Assembly (NCBI GenBank): GCA_046155615.1 | Contig: JBJXFP010000175.1 | Span: forward strand, 1 to 64,000 | Length of the DNA stretch: 64,000 nucleotides | Source of the DNA: JANNVZ01 sp046155615 | Lineage (GTDB): Bacteria; Bacteroidota; Bacteroidia; Flavobacteriales_D; Sanyastnellaceae | Direction: 5' to 3' | Part shown: positions 1 to 7,759 of the stretch, piece after piece | Layout of the letters: each line of letters begins with the position of its first letter | How positions within the stretch are numbered: position 1 is the stretch's first letter | Position numbers and translations under genes: made by a program | The notes under the pieces: model-generated | The model's input: only the letters and a program-made list of their open reading frames with translations | What the model was told of the DNA's origin: nothing | Database searches by the model: none

Positions 1-397
1 CAAGCCCTGCCTGATTGAAGAACTGCATGCGTGTCATGGCCTGATGCGGTTCGGCTTGAGGTCGTTGTTTGAATGAGTGAATGATGAACTTTACAAGATT
101 CGCCAAATCGTTGAGCAGATGAAATGCACCGAAGAGCAATTGCGCAACAAAGAGAATAATGAAGAAGCCTACTGTGAAATTGAAGAAGCCGTAGCTTTTG
201 AAGTCAAGCACAAAATCATTTCTTCGGCTCATCATGTAAAAAACAAGGCACCACTTAACTATGATGAGTGCGATGAATCCCCAGAATACAATGCGTTTCC
301 AGGGTGCAGCGAAATAGCCTGACATGACATACACCCCTTTGATGGAATAGATATAAACCAGTGCGAATAGCACCAATGTGGTAATGGACCTGAACAT
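1..397 (-). CDS. N-terminal part of a putative membrane-anchored metallophosphoesterase (partial)
   Basis: An open frame reads from ATG at 397 to the window edge with no stop (132 codons). The visible part begins MFRSITTLVLFALVYIYS and holds about four hydrophobic segments (roughly residues 5-20, 32-53, 70-92 and 95-110). It then reaches a basic stretch ending MTRMQFFNQAGL. Several N-terminal helices followed by an R-x-x-F-x-x-x-x-GL segment is how Bacteroidota membrane-anchored calcineurin-like phosphoesterases begin, just before the GDxHxG metal sites. Those sites would lie outside the window, so the function is inferred from architecture only. The gene follows the MgsA-family gene on the same strand after 105 bases. 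It could also be another membrane protein. Confidence 0.55.
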   Translation of the reverse strand, partial: MFRSITTLVLFALVYIYSIKGVYVMSGYFAAPWKRIVFWGFIALIIVKWCLVFYMMSRRNDFVLDFKSYGFFNFTVGFFIILFVAQLLFGAFHLLNDLANLVKFIIHSFKQRPQAEPHQAMTRMQFFNQAGL

Positions 398-502
398 GGG
401 CGGCTAATGTAGAGGCCGTGCCTGCGGCCAAAGACGGTACTATTATTTGAGGCGCTCAATAGAGTAGGTGACTGGTATAATATTACGGGTGAAGGGACAT
501 GC

Positions 503-898
503 TCAGACATTTTTTCGCGATGCTTCCATCCTTATCAAACCTACCAGCAACAACTCCGCACTGGCCGGATTGCTGGCCAAAGGAATATTTTGTTTGATAC
601 AACTCTTGATGAAATGAACCACTTCAGATTCGTAGTCCTGTACTATTTCCGGATCACGAAAGAAGAGCACCATCGAAATTTCATTAGTGTTTACTTTTTC
701 GCTCAGTTCGCGAAATCCGCCTTCGCGGCCTGCGTGTACATGCTCCACATTTATTTCAAAATCCTGATGCTCAAGAAATTCGGCTGTGAGGCCCGTTGCA
801 ATGAATTTTCTGCCCCAAACCCAGTCTTTGTGTTCTTTCAGAAATGTAACCAGTGTTGGTTTCATTTTATCATGTGCTATCAGTGCTATGTGTTTCAT
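503..898 (-). CDS. mgsA: methylglyoxal synthase family protein (MgsA-like), catalytic residues altered
   Basis: This 131-residue protein has the methylglyoxal-synthase fold signature: KHIALIAHDK at the N-terminus, IATG at 33-36, FFRDP at 79-83 and NIPLASNPASAELL near residue 105. MgsA converts dihydroxyacetone phosphate to methylglyoxal, a glycolysis bypass. Aligned by eye to E. coli MgsA without gaps in the core, His19 (here His9) and Asp91 (Asp82) are kept. The catalytic base Asp71 falls on Phe62, His98 on Tyr89 and Asp101 on Glu92, and the GPxGGDQQ loop reads GREGGFRE. It may therefore bind a phosphorylated triose or serve as a sensor rather than act as the classical enzyme. It is the last gene of the pfkA-gap-ATPase cluster, which fits a link to triose phosphates. 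Confidence 0.8.
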   Translation of the reverse strand: MKHIALIAHDKMKPTLVTFLKEHKDWVWGRKFIATGLTAEFLEHQDFEINVEHVHAGREGGFRELSEKVNTNEISMVLFFRDPEIVQDYESEVVHFIKSCIKQNIPLASNPASAELLLVGLIRMEASRKNV

Positions 899-906
899 AT
901 TACATT

Positions 907-941
907 TTGTTGAATTAAAGACTTATTGATTTGTTGATTTG
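907..941 (-). repeat. AATCAACAA-type leader repeat before the MgsA-family gene
   Basis: In the sense (minus) direction this 5' leader reads as repeated AAATCAACAA units and ends with TTCAACAAAA shortly before the ATG. The same units precede the genes that start at 1,847, 17,574 and 33,499. It is A-rich and has no Shine-Dalgarno sequence. Confidence 0.6.
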
Positions 942-986
942 CTGAAACCCGAAACTTCGGTGCTCGGCAAGCAAAAAATCTTGCAA

Positions 987-1847
987 TCAACAACTTACCA
1001 TCTTCCATTTCACATGGTACTCCACCAGTCCGTCAATGGGTTTTTGGATGACACGACCAATGCGAATCCCCGTTTCTTCAGCGGCATTCAGCAGGCATGG
1101 CATGAAGTAATGACCTATGCTGCCTACAAAGTGAACAGGCACATTTTTCCAGTTTGAAAAGCACTTCACATGAATATTGATGAAGTGAATCATCCCAGTG
1201 GTAACCCATCGCTGAATGTGCGGATGGTCTTTGTGTTCACCAATAAATTTCATGAATGATGCGAGGTAAACGTTGGCATTTGGTTCACGATAAATTTTGC
1301 TGATGATTTCATCTTTAGTTGGTGCATATTTCGCTTCGAAGGCTATTCGCAAGTCATCGGGTAGTTTCTTGTAGAAGTACTCCTGTAACAGAATTTTGCC
1401 ATAGTAACTACCGCTGCTCTCATCACCAAGAATGAATGCGAGCGAAGGAATTTCTTCAAACACCTCCTTGCCATCGAAGTAGCACGAGTTGCTGCCTGTA
1501 CCGAGTATACAACTGATGCAAGGCTCGCCATCAAATGTGGCCATGGCACTACCAAGCAAGTCATGTTCTACATGTATGTCTGCATTAATGAATACACGCT
1601 TCAAACCTGCCTGCATGATCGATTTCATTTCTATGGTGCTGCTTCCGGCTCCATAGAAGAAGATTTGCGTAACATCATTTGCTAGTGAAGCCAAGTCAGC
1701 ATTTTCGCGCAAAGCTTTCTCTGTTATATCAGGATTGTGGAAGTAAGGATTGAGACCCATTGTCTCAAGGTCGCCCTTCCTGATCCCTTTTTCGTCAATC
1801 AGAGCCCAATCGCATTTAGTGGAACCGCTGTCGGCTATTAGTATCAT
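987..1847 (-). CDS. BadF/BadG/BcrA/BcrD-type ATPase, N-acetylglucosamine kinase-like
   Basis: This 286-residue protein is of the ASKHA (actin/hexokinase) fold. The phosphate-1 loop is DSGSTKCDWALID at residues 6-18, FFYGAGSS lies near 63-70, the phosphate-2 loop is LGTGSNSCYFDG near 114-125, and the acidic LGDESSGSYYG follows. These are the family marks of the BadF/BcrA ATPases and eukaryotic-type N-acetylglucosamine kinases. The small size and lack of an Fe-S CxnC motif favour a sugar kinase over a reductase activator. It lies between gap and the MgsA-family gene on one strand with short gaps, so it is probably co-transcribed with the glycolytic genes. The substrate (hexosamine or other hexose) cannot be read from the sequence. 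Confidence 0.85.
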   Translation of the reverse strand: MILIADSGSTKCDWALIDEKGIRKGDLETMGLNPYFHNPDITEKALRENADLASLANDVTQIFFYGAGSSTIEMKSIMQAGLKRVFINADIHVEHDLLGSAMATFDGEPCISCILGTGSNSCYFDGKEVFEEIPSLAFILGDESSGSYYGKILLQEYFYKKLPDDLRIAFEAKYAPTKDEIISKIYREPNANVYLASFMKFIGEHKDHPHIQRWVTTGMIHFINIHVKCFSNWKNVPVHFVGSIGHYFMPCLLNAAEETGIRIGRVIQKPIDGLVEYHVKWKMVSC

Positions 1848-1856
1848 ATTTTATTT

Positions 1857-1892
1857 TTGTTGAGTTCTTGATTTTATGACTTGTTGATTTTG
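1857..1892 (-). repeat. AATCAACAA-type leader repeat before the BadF-like gene
   Basis: In the sense direction it reads AAAATCAACAAGTC and ends ACTCAACAAAAATAAA just before the ATG at 1,847. It is closely similar to the leaders ending at 898, 17,574 and 33,499. Confidence 0.55.
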
Positions 1893-1921
1893 TAAATCAG
1901 CCAATCCACAAATCTGAAAAT

Positions 1922-2905
1922 CTATATATGTGTAATCAAATCGCAAACACGCTGCGAGTACCCTACTTCGTTGTCATACCAGCCCATTACTTTCACTAAG
2001 TTTCCATTAGCTGATGTAAGTGCCGAGTCGAATATGCATGAATGGAGATTGCCAATTATATCAATAGAGACAATGGGGTCTGTGCAATATTCCATAATGC
2101 CCTTCATGGAAGTTTCTGCTGCTTCTTTCATTGCGGCATTCACTTCATCTTTCGTCACCTCGCGCTTCAGAATGACCACGAGATCGGTAAGTGAACCATC
2201 CGGAGTTGGAACACGCACGGCCACGCCATCCAATTTTCCTTTCAATTCCGGTAATACTTCGCCAACAGCCTTTGCTGCACCTGTGCTGGTGGGCACCATG
2301 CTGAGCGCTGCAGCCCGCGCCCTACGCAGGTCTTTGTGCGGTGCATCGTGCAGGCGCTGGTCGGCAGTGTATGCATGCACCGTGGTGATGTATCCTTTCT
2401 CAATGCCAAATTTATCATGCAGCACTTTGGCCATCGGTGCAAGACAATTGGTTGTGCATGAGGCATTGCTGAGTATGTGATCGTCTGCTGTTATGTCATT
2501 TTCATTTACCCCAAGCACAATTGTCTTTACGCCACCTGTAGCAGGTGCACTGATGATTACTTTTTTCGCCCCAGCTGTTATGTGTTTTTGAGCGCCCTCC
2601 TTGTCTGTAAATATTCCGGTTGACTCTATCACCACATCCACATTCAAGGCTTTCCAGGGCAATGCGGCAGGGTCCTTTTGTGCATACACTTTTATTGCTT
2701 TTCCATTCACCACAAGGCTGTCGCCACTGGCTTCTACCTTCCCGTTGAATCGGCCATGCACACTGTCATATTTGAGCAAGTGGGCTAGAGTAGGCACATC
2801 GGTAAGGTCGTTGATTGCTACTACTTCTAATGCTCTGTTTTCAATAAGGCTTCTGAAACACACGCGGCCTATTCTGCCAAATCCGTTTATTGCTATTCTA
2901 TTCAT
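1922..2905 (-). CDS. gap: glyceraldehyde-3-phosphate dehydrogenase
   Basis: This 327-residue enzyme oxidises glyceraldehyde 3-phosphate to 1,3-bisphosphoglycerate with NAD. The Rossmann NAD loop is INGFGRIGR at residues 6-14. The active-site block is SNASCTTNCLAP with the nucleophile at Cys150, and His in the TTVHAYT segment follows. The C-terminal WYDNEVGYSQRV block is complete, so the protein is full length (family about 330-340). It lies between pfkA (downstream end 3,038) and the BadF-like ATPase on the minus strand. The 132-base gap to pfkA shows no clear terminator. The start ATG at 2,905 fits the family N-terminus exactly. Confidence 0.97.
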   Translation of the reverse strand: MNRIAINGFGRIGRVCFRSLIENRALEVVAINDLTDVPTLAHLLKYDSVHGRFNGKVEASGDSLVVNGKAIKVYAQKDPAALPWKALNVDVVIESTGIFTDKEGAQKHITAGAKKVIISAPATGGVKTIVLGVNENDITADDHILSNASCTTNCLAPMAKVLHDKFGIEKGYITTVHAYTADQRLHDAPHKDLRRARAAALSMVPTSTGAAKAVGEVLPELKGKLDGVAVRVPTPDGSLTDLVVILKREVTKDEVNAAMKEAAETSMKGIMEYCTDPIVSIDIIGNLHSCIFDSALTSANGNLVKVMGWYDNEVGYSQRVCDLITHI

Positions 2906-3037
2906 TCTTATGTTCTAATTGTACAATTAAATTCGTACTGTCTATTGTGGGTTTTGTTTGTTGTTTACTCTTTTTCGGTACTTCAGTTTTGGATACTGTA
3001 ACAGCTATGTGAAATCACTTTTGCTTATACAACATTT

Positions 3038-4009
3038 TCAAATCGAAAGAATTCGCGCTATCCTCAGCTCATCTCTGTTGGGCAAGTTGCGTCTGGTTAC
3101 AGCATCCTCTAAAGGCGTATATGTCTCGCGGTCGTTTACTATTCCTATCATCACATCTTTTCTGCCTTGAAGCAGGCCTTCCACTGCGGCCACGCCCATG
3201 CGGCTTGCCAGCACGCGGTCGTAGCAGCTTGGCGCACCACCGCGCTGCAAGTGACCAAGCACTGAAACGCGCGTCTCATACTCATCATATTTCTCATTCA
3301 CCTTCTTGGCTATTTCATAAGCACCACCACTCTTGCTGCCTTCGGCCACAAGGACTATGGAACTGGTCTTGCCACTTTCTTCGGTGCTTCTCAGGGTCTC
3401 CACCAAATCATCCACACTCATTTCGTCTTCAGGCAGCACTATGGCTATGGCGCCTGTTGCAATGCCAGCCTTCAAAGCGATGAAGCCGCTGTTGCGCCCC
3501 ATTACTTCTACAAAAAACAGACGGTTGTGCGAAGTGGCCGTATCGCGAATCCTGTCCACTGCATCTACCACAGTGTTGGTGGCGGTGTCAAATCCAATGC
3601 AGTGATCGGTGCCGTACAAATCATTGTCAATAGAGCCGGGAATGCCCATCACTGGCACTCCAAATTCCTGATGGAAAACATGTGCACCGGTGAAGGTGCC
3701 GTTACCGCCAATGGTTATCAGCGCATCGCAGTGGTGTTTTTTCAAATGCTCAAAAGCTTTTTCGCGACCCTCCTTGTGCATGAAATCTTTGCTGCGCGAA
3801 CTCTTCAGTATGGTGCCACCTCTGCCAAGTATGCGGGCCACACTGCGTTCATTCAGTTTTTTGAAGTCGCCCTCAATCATTCCCTGATAGCCCTGAAAGA
3901 TGCCTTCCACCTCTACATGGTTGAAGGCACATGCGCGCACAACGGCACGAAGTGCGGCATTCATACCCGGTGCATCACCACCGCTTGTAAGTACTCCTAT
4001 TTTTTTCAT
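3038..4009 (-). CDS. pfkA: ATP-dependent 6-phosphofructokinase
   Basis: PfkA phosphorylates fructose 6-phosphate and commits carbon to glycolysis. The MKKIG start at 4,009 gives 323 residues; an ATG two codons upstream (4,015) is possible. Visible motifs are LTSGGDAPGMNAALRAVV at the N-terminus, GSIDNDLYGTD with the catalytic Asp, VVDAVDRIRDTATSH, EVMGRNSG and LGHLQRGGAPS. One site is unusual: the nucleotide loop that normally reads GGDG is GGNG here (Asn about residue 103, AAC codon at 3,701-3,703). The following Gly that marks ATP- rather than pyrophosphate-dependent enzymes is kept. It heads the minus-strand glycolytic cluster and is divergent from the Nudix regulator gene at 4,186. Confidence 0.96.
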   Translation of the reverse strand: MKKIGVLTSGGDAPGMNAALRAVVRACAFNHVEVEGIFQGYQGMIEGDFKKLNERSVARILGRGGTILKSSRSKDFMHKEGREKAFEHLKKHHCDALITIGGNGTFTGAHVFHQEFGVPVMGIPGSIDNDLYGTDHCIGFDTATNTVVDAVDRIRDTATSHNRLFFVEVMGRNSGFIALKAGIATGAIAIVLPEDEMSVDDLVETLRSTEESGKTSSIVLVAEGSKSGGAYEIAKKVNEKYDEYETRVSVLGHLQRGGAPSCYDRVLASRMGVAAVEGLLQGRKDVMIGIVNDRETYTPLEDAVTRRNLPNRDELRIARILSI

Positions 4010-4112
4010 TGTCATTTATCGATGCAATCTGCAATTGATGTTCTTTGCTTCGGGGGCTGCGAATCAAATGGCAAATGCTAATGATTTGGTTTCGAAAAAT
4101 TTCAGGGCCGAA

Positions 4113-4135
4113 CTTAGTGTTAAATATACACTTAG
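4113..4135. promoter_or_regulatory. candidate operator for the adjacent NrtR-like regulator
   Basis: The 23-base site has the form CTTAGTGT-N7-ACACTTAG. The two halves match as an inverted repeat in 16 of 22 paired positions (7 of 8 in each outer arm). It lies in the 176-base divergent gap, about 50 bases before the regulator start and 104 before pfkA. NrtR-type regulators bind palindromes of about this length. Binding is inferred. Confidence 0.6.
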
Positions 4136-4185
4136 TGAAACTTGCTGCAAGTTTTGTTCTTTTGGCGTGGAATAAATGAAATACT

Positions 4186-4908
4186 ATGCCGGTTAAAACA
4201 ATAGAAACAGAAACCAATCCCATGGATGTATCAGTGGATTGTGTGGTCTTTGGTTTTGATGAAAAAAAACTGAAAGTGCTGCTGATAGAACAAAAGCAGT
4301 TGGGAAAAGACAAGCTTGTAAGTCACTTGCAGACTGCCTTGCCCGGTGATTTGGTGAAAGATGACGAAAGTTTTGACCATGCGGCCGAGCGTGTACTGCA
4401 GGAGTTGACATCATTGCAGGGCATCTACCTGAAACAGTTTTATGCCTTTGGCGATCCTGATAGAGTAAAGAAGCTGAAAGACCAGGAATGGCTGCGCACA
4501 TTCCGGGCACATCCTGAAAGGCGTGTGGTAACAGTGGGCTACTACTCATTAGTAAATATGGACGAGTACAAACCGCGGGCATCCAGCTTTGCAAGCAAGG
4601 CACGCTGGGTAGATGTGTACGAAATACCTGAAATGGCCTTCGACCACAACTCGATAGTGGACAAGGCACTCGAAATGCTCAGACATGAATTGGTAGCTGA
4701 CAACATTGGCTTTGAATTGCTGCCTGAAAAATTTACGCTGTCACAATTGCAGCACTTGCATGAGATAGTATTAGACAAAAAACTAGACAAACGCAACTTC
4801 CGCAAGACTGCTTTGAAGATGGAGCACCTGCATCCACTGGATGAAAAGCAAAAGGGCGTGCTTCACAAACCAGCTCAGCTGTTTCAGTATAAAAGGAAGA
4901 AGAAATGA
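4186..4908 (+). CDS. NrtR-type transcriptional regulator: Nudix domain plus winged helix
   Basis: The protein has 240 residues. Residues about 12-150 form a Nudix fold (VDCVVFGFDEKKLKVLLIEQ, then the Nudix-box region with AAERVLQEL, then WVDVYEIP). Residues about 160-235 are a winged helix (LPEKFTLSQLQHLHEIVL, DKRNFRKTALKM) as in NrtR/AraR-like regulators. The Nudix box lacks the REUxEE core, so hydrolysis is unlikely and the domain probably senses a ligand such as an ADP-ribose or sugar derivative. The gene is divergent from pfkA and a palindrome lies between them, so control of the glycolytic cluster and of itself is the simplest reading. It overlaps the CotH gene by 4 bases. The regulated genes and ligand are inferred. 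Confidence 0.85.
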   Translation: MPVKTIETETNPMDVSVDCVVFGFDEKKLKVLLIEQKQLGKDKLVSHLQTALPGDLVKDDESFDHAAERVLQELTSLQGIYLKQFYAFGDPDRVKKLKDQEWLRTFRAHPERRVVTVGYYSLVNMDEYKPRASSFASKARWVDVYEIPEMAFDHNSIVDKALEMLRHELVADNIGFELLPEKFTLSQLQHLHEIVLDKKLDKRNFRKTALKMEHLHPLDEKQKGVLHKPAQLFQYKRKKK

Positions 4909-7181
4909 TAGTGATGAAGATTTTTATAAATGCCAGCAGATTACTCTTTTCGGTGATTGCTTTTTCAGTAAGTGTATTTGCGTTGGGTCAATCATGGCCC
5001 TCATTCACTCCGCCATTCACTCAAACCGAAGTGTCAACCATATACATCACCATGCCTGAAGACAGCCTGCAACAGATGATTGATGGACAATCTGACGAGC
5101 ATGAATACATAGCACAATTTGGTTTTCAATCATCTCAGTTAAATGACACTTTGGAGAATGTGTCCATCCGTCTGCGCGGCAACACAAGTCTGAATGCTGC
5201 TAAGAAATCGTTTGCTATTTCATTCAACCACGAAGCAGGAGTGGGGCAGTGGCAAGAGATAGAACAGATGAACCTGATAGGCCAGCAAAATGATCCTTCA
5301 TTGCTCAGAAGCAAGCTATGTCACGACATGCATAGGTATATGGGTGTGGCATCTGCACGTACTTCTTTCGTAGCGCTCTACATCAATGATGAATATCGCG
5401 GACTGTATTTGAATCAGGAGCACATAGACGAAGAGTTTGCGAAAAAATATTTTGATGCACAGGGTGACGGCAACCTTTACAAATGCTCATACCCCGCTGA
5501 TTTGGACTACATAGGCTCAGACCCTGATGAGTACAAACTGGCTCCCTGGGGCACGCGTACTTACGACTTGAAGACCAACGAATGGAGAGATGACTACGCT
5601 GATTTAGCCGCATTCATTAGTGTGCTCAACAATGCATCACTCGCCAATTTACCTTGCCAACTGCCGCAGATATTTGATGTAGATGCTTTTCTGCGAGCCG
5701 CTGCTGTAGATGTATTGTCTGGGAACTGGGATGGATACATCTACAACAAGAACAACTTCTATCTATACCAACATCAACTTACCGGACAATTCATTTACAT
5801 CCCTTATGACATGGACAATACCTTGGGCATAGATTGGGTTGGACAAGACTGGACAGAGAGAAATCTATACAACTGGTCGCCTTCATCTGAAGAACGCCCC
5901 CTGTTCAAACGACTGATGCAGGTGGATGAATACCGCGATCGGTTTTCGTATTACGTTCAGTTTTTGATGGACATTTATTTCACAGAATCAAATGTTGTGC
6001 AGTTGGCTGAACAGTGGCTAGCACTCATAGCTGATTATGTGGAAAATGATACATATTATCCTTTAGACTATGACTATTCCTATGCCGATTTTTCATCAGC
6101 AATTACTGATGATATTGATTTTGAAATCTATCCACACACCGACTTTAGCATAGCGGACTATGTGCAGGCACGCTCTGAATATGCCTTGGATCAATTAGAG
6201 AATTTCCAATTACCGGGCACCATCGTTCATTGGCTCTACCATGATGTATCACCAGAAAGTGCAATAGGTGAAGTGACAATCCACGCATACATAACCAACG
6301 GTGAAAATTGCCAACTCATGACCAGCGGCAATGGCGTTTCTTATACTGAACAGACTACCTTCAATGATGAAGGAATAGATGGAGATGAGTTGGCAGGTGA
6401 CAACCTTTACACCTACCATAGCACAACATTGGCAGGTGATAAGGTGTATTACAAATTGATTTCTGAAGAAGGCAATGCTTATCCATGCACTTTCAAATTA
6501 GCTTGGCATACGTCAGCGCCAGCCGGGCTATACATCAATGAGGTGATGGCGGAAAATGATAATAGCATAACTGACGAAAATGGCGAACATGAGGACTGGC
6601 TTGAGTTATGGAATGGCACTACGGCATCTATCAATCTTGATGGTAAATACCTGACTGATGAATTGCAGGATTGGAACAAGTTTCCATTGCCCGCTGTGAA
6701 TTTGCCTGCGGGACAATTTTTATTAGTGTGGTTAGACAATGAGCCTGAGCAGGCAGCGCTGCACGCCACTTTCAGACTGGGCAGTAACGACAACAACATT
6801 TGGCTGATAACTATGCAGGACGGTTCTCCCCGCCATCAGGATGCGTTCTGGCCATGTATATCGCAAGCAGATTTTTCGCAGGAAAGAATAACAGATGGAA
6901 GCAATACTATCATGACCACCAATGCACCAACTCCCGGCTTGACTAATAGCTTCGTTGATGTGGCTGAGCTATCATATAATCAAATTCTCGCATATCCCAA
7001 TCCTGCCCATGATAAGATTTATTTCAACATCCAACTTGAATCTGTCGAGCTTATAGATTCCACTGGGAGAATTGTGATTCAAGACTCGAAATGCATGAGG
7101 TTAGCAACTGACAGAATAGAACGTGGAGTCTATTTCTTGCGGATGAATCATATAATTGTGCAAGCTGTTGTAGTCAACTAA
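4905..7181 (+). CDS. CotH-kinase-type surface protein with lamin-tail domain and T9SS sorting domain
   Basis: This 758-residue exported protein has a signal peptide ending near FALGQS. The CotH kinase-like region is about residues 40-420 (RLRGNTS, then IPYDMDNTLGID near 300, which carries the metal-binding D-x-D-N motif). A short beta region with a NGENCQL stretch follows. A lamin-tail domain begins with YINEVMAEND near residue 543 and includes EDWLELWNGT. The C-terminus carries a type IX sorting domain with AYPNPAHDK near 696. CotH proteins are atypical protein kinases or surface-attached proteins; the substrate here is unknown. The ATG at 4,905 overlaps the regulator stop (ATGA); an alternative ATG is at 4,914. 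Confidence 0.85.
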   Translation: MIVMKIFINASRLLFSVIAFSVSVFALGQSWPSFTPPFTQTEVSTIYITMPEDSLQQMIDGQSDEHEYIAQFGFQSSQLNDTLENVSIRLRGNTSLNAAKKSFAISFNHEAGVGQWQEIEQMNLIGQQNDPSLLRSKLCHDMHRYMGVASARTSFVALYINDEYRGLYLNQEHIDEEFAKKYFDAQGDGNLYKCSYPADLDYIGSDPDEYKLAPWGTRTYDLKTNEWRDDYADLAAFISVLNNASLANLPCQLPQIFDVDAFLRAAAVDVLSGNWDGYIYNKNNFYLYQHQLTGQFIYIPYDMDNTLGIDWVGQDWTERNLYNWSPSSEERPLFKRLMQVDEYRDRFSYYVQFLMDIYFTESNVVQLAEQWLALIADYVENDTYYPLDYDYSYADFSSAITDDIDFEIYPHTDFSIADYVQARSEYALDQLENFQLPGTIVHWLYHDVSPESAIGEVTIHAYITNGENCQLMTSGNGVSYTEQTTFNDEGIDGDELAGDNLYTYHSTTLAGDKVYYKLISEEGNAYPCTFKLAWHTSAPAGLYINEVMAENDNSITDENGEHEDWLELWNGTTASINLDGKYLTDELQDWNKFPLPAVNLPAGQFLLVWLDNEPEQAALHATFRLGSNDNNIWLITMQDGSPRHQDAFWPCISQADFSQERITDGSNTIMTTNAPTPGLTNSFVDVAELSYNQILAYPNPAHDKIYFNIQLESVELIDSTGRIVIQDSKCMRLATDRIERGVYFLRMNHIIVQAVVVN

Positions 7182-7199
7182 TTCATCCTTCTCACATTT

Positions 7200-7607
7200 A
7201 TGGCCAGCGCCAACTACTCTCATTGCATTCCTTTTTTGCCTGTAAAAAATCTTGAAGAGACCATCAGTTTCTATCGTGATATGTTGGGCTTTACAGACGA
7301 ATGGTATTGGGGAACACCCGCTACGGATGCAGGCATTTGTCGCGATGGTCTTGGGCTATTGTTTATGCTCAACAGGGAATATTGTGAAATCATCAATAAC
7401 GAAAAGCAACGCTTCGTTATCTGCATTTTTGTTAGCAATGTGGACGAGATTTATCGGGAAGTGAAAGCAAAGGGAGTAACCGTTGTGACTGAGTTAAAAA
7501 CAGAGCCATGGAATGTGCGCGAATTTGCCATTTTGGATTGTAATGGCTACATTCTGCGTATTGGTGAAGGTGTGGAGAATGAACCTCACGACACACACAG
7601 CAGATAA
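7200..7607 (+). CDS. VOC superfamily protein (glyoxalase/bleomycin-resistance type)
   Basis: This 135-residue protein has a single vicinal-oxygen-chelate fold: IPFLPVKNLEETISFYRDML at the N-terminus, FVSNVDEIYREVKAKGV mid-way, and PWNVREFAILDCNGYILRIGE at the end. In families of this type the C-terminal block carries a metal or ligand residue (REF...DxxG...I.GE), so Glu near the C-terminus could be a ligand. Substrate is not predictable; bleomycin-binding and lactoylglutathione lyase-like members share this appearance. It starts 18 bases after the CotH gene on the same strand and could be co-transcribed. Length fits a one-domain homodimeric member. Confidence 0.85.
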   Translation: MASANYSHCIPFLPVKNLEETISFYRDMLGFTDEWYWGTPATDAGICRDGLGLLFMLNREYCEIINNEKQRFVICIFVSNVDEIYREVKAKGVTVVTELKTEPWNVREFAILDCNGYILRIGEGVENEPHDTHSR

Positions 7608-7726
7608 TCTGAACGCGCTAAATCCAATATTCACTGCCCAACCCTGCAACTTAGTCAATTACTTTGGGACTCCTTTATCAGACGCTATCTGTGAGTTACG
7701 GGATGAACCATTCCATTTTTACTCAA

Positions 7727-7735
7727 TTACTTTGC
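7727..7735 (+). promoter_or_regulatory. candidate -7 promoter box (TTACTTTGC)
   Basis: TTACTTTGC followed by ACC resembles the Bacteroidota -7 element TAnnTTTG and other boxes in this window (52,341 and 37,411). It lies about 25 bases before the GTG at 7,760. If used, it excludes the in-frame ATGs at 7,664 and 7,703 as starts. I see no clear -33 TTTG. Confidence 0.4.
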
Positions 7736-7759
7736 ACCATTCAAAAAAATAAATTACCT

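Noticed and set aside
77..322. 81-codon plus-strand frame at the window start
   Set aside because: It is antisense to the membrane-protein frame 1-397, which shows clear helices and a plausible start.
398..502. Terminator at GGCCG/CGGCC after the MgsA-family gene
   Set aside because: The 5-bp stem is weak and has no T-run on either side.
3038..4009. Pyrophosphate-dependent phosphofructokinase
   Set aside because: Although GGDG is GGNG, the Gly that marks ATP use is kept and the ATP-type RGGxPS and IDND blocks are intact.
3527..4081. 184-codon plus-strand frame over pfkA
   Set aside because: Antisense shadow of pfkA; the protein has low-complexity composition without motif.
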